From: Flavobacterium psychrophilum
GTDB lineage: Bacteria > Bacteroidota > Bacteroidia > Flavobacteriales > Flavobacteriaceae
Assembly: GCA_001708385.1 (NCBI GenBank)
Contig: CP012388.1
Coordinates: 3,472,001-3,536,000, forward strand
Direction of reading: 5' to 3'
DNA length: 64,000 nt
The notes under the pieces are model-generated. The model was not told the origin of the DNA. It saw only the letters and a program-made list of their open reading frames with translations, and made no database searches. Made by a program: the position numbers and the translations under genes. Below, one piece after another: positions 63,315 to 64,000 of the stretch; positions within the stretch are counted from its first letter, which is position 1, and each line of letters begins with the position of its first letter.

Positions 63315-64000
63315 GTGAAAATAATAGACTGGTACATTTTAAAACGCTACCTGGCAACATTTTTTGTGATGCTCATAATGTTTATACCAATCGGTATTGT
63401 TATAGACGTGTCCGAAAAAATTAATAAGATCCTGGCCAACAAAGTGCCGTTTCTTCAGGTTGCGAAATACTATGGCGATTTTACCATCTATTTTGCCAAC
63501 ATGCTTTTTCCTATATTCCTATTCCTTTCTGTAATATGGTTTACCTCTAAACTGGCAAACAATACCGAGATCGTAGCGATATTAGGTTCGGGTATCTCCT
63601 ACATGCGCTTTTTAAGGCCATATATTGTAGGTGCTTCGTTTATATCGTTGCTGGCATTGCTTATGGGGTTCTTTTTTGTGCCAAGTGCCAGTAAAGGCTT
63701 TAATGATTTTAGGTACAAGTATCTGAAAAACAACTCGGAGACCCGACAGAGCAGCGACGTATACAAACAGATAAACGACAACGAGCAGATTTACGTTAGT
63801 AACTTTGATTACAGCAATAAAACCGGCTACAACTTTACTTTAGAGCATTTTAAGGACAATAAGCTGGAATATAAAATGAATGCCAGCACCATTCGCTGGA
63901 ACGAAAAAGACAGTACCTATACCCTTAATTCTTATACCAAACGTACTGTTGGGCCTATGGGCGATAAGCTGGAATCGGCAACCGAAAAGAAATTCAAGTT
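63315..64000 (+). CDS. LptF/LptG-type permease (YjgP/YjgQ family), 5' part
   Basis: A frame opening at GTG 63315 (VKIIDWYILKRYLATFFVML) runs to the window edge. The N-terminus and first membrane helices (FFVMLIMFIPIGIVIDVSEK, FANMLFPIFLFLSVIWFTS, GSGISYMRFLRPYIVGAS) match the YjgP/YjgQ permeases of the LptB2FG lipopolysaccharide exporter. The periplasmic domain has begun at the window edge. Whether it is LptF or LptG cannot be told. Confidence 0.9.
   Translation, partial: MKIIDWYILKRYLATFFVMLIMFIPIGIVIDVSEKINKILANKVPFLQVAKYYGDFTIYFANMLFPIFLFLSVIWFTSKLANNTEIVAILGSGISYMRFLRPYIVGASFISLLALLMGFFFVPSASKGFNDFRYKYLKNNSETRQSSDVYKQINDNEQIYVSNFDYSNKTGYNFTLEHFKDNKLEYKMNASTIRWNEKDSTYTLNSYTKRTVGPMGDKLESATEKKFK

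Noticed and set aside
1..64000. CRISPR array
   Set aside because: No regularly spaced direct repeats with unique spacers; the repeats seen are palindromes, tRNA copies or short motif clusters.

Overview
The window looks like DNA from a Flavobacteriaceae bacterium (Bacteroidota), probably Flavobacterium-like. The evidence is the Bacteroidetes-type tra gene set (traE/DUF4134 to traN), TAnnTTTG-type -7 promoter boxes, moderate-to-low GC, and chromosomal genes typical of the group (two-gene transketolase, a lipoprotein FKBP with calcium-binding repeats, a tgt lacking the usual zinc cysteines). Roughly 1-53,720 is accessory DNA, best read as an integrative conjugative element (ICE). Its right end abuts the 3' end of a tRNA-Leu(GAG) gene beside a tyrosine recombinase. 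Its left end, relaxase and coupling protein are not visible and probably lie beyond base 1. From 53,721 onward the sequence is core chromosome.

Layout. (1) 1-3,306, minus strand, AT-rich: type I restriction specificity subunit (hsdS), an AAA ATPase resembling restriction- or Septu-associated ATPases, and the first 30 codons of a third gene. (2) 3,641-16,762: probable defence region. It holds an HNH endonuclease, a membrane-anchored UvrD-like helicase with a C-terminal zinc ribbon, a Cap4-like nuclease/STAND NTPase resembling Avs proteins, a PD-(D/E)XK protein, and a 1,258-residue protein with an N-terminal GWDG domain. Two copies of a GC-rich palindromic REP-like element lie in this region. 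(3) 16,792-29,566: genome-maintenance cargo. It includes a histone H1-like protein, DUF3606 and DUF1810 proteins, DNA ligase D, a DUF4385 protein, a response regulator, and a tightly coupled dinB-dnaE-exonuclease/GIY-YIG-alkB operon divergent from a LexA-like XRE/S24 repressor with a palindromic operator. (4) 29,505-33,428: a TPR/AraC sensor-regulator, a divergent lipoprotein and an RteC-like regulator. (5) 33,580-50,819: conjugation operon on the plus strand, traE, a large methylase/helicase gene, traF, traG, three tandem TraI-like paralogues, traJ, traK, a traL-position gene, traM, traN and an accessory gene. One small gene in the operon is interrupted by an in-frame stop. (6) 50,826-53,720: two paralogous winged-helix-like proteins, an excisionase-like HTH protein and the integrase, bracketed by three copies of a 32-bp palindromic repeat.

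Chromosomal part: tRNA-Leu, two identical tRNA-Lys, shikimate kinase, a phosphoribosyltransferase, an S4 RNA-binding protein, an FKBP-like lipoprotein, a small lipoprotein, a membrane protein, split transketolase, a serine beta-lactamase-like hydrolase, tgt and the start of an LptF/LptG-type permease.

How it may work together: the integrase and its arm repeats move the element, the tra operon builds the mating apparatus, RteC- and AraC-like regulators probably control transfer, the repair cassette would act on damaged or incoming DNA, and the left third would protect host and element from phage or competing DNA. The best candidate for an undescribed system is the co-directional helicase - STAND NTPase/nuclease - PD-(D/E)XK cluster at 5,002-12,513, possibly extended by the 12,986-16,762 gene.
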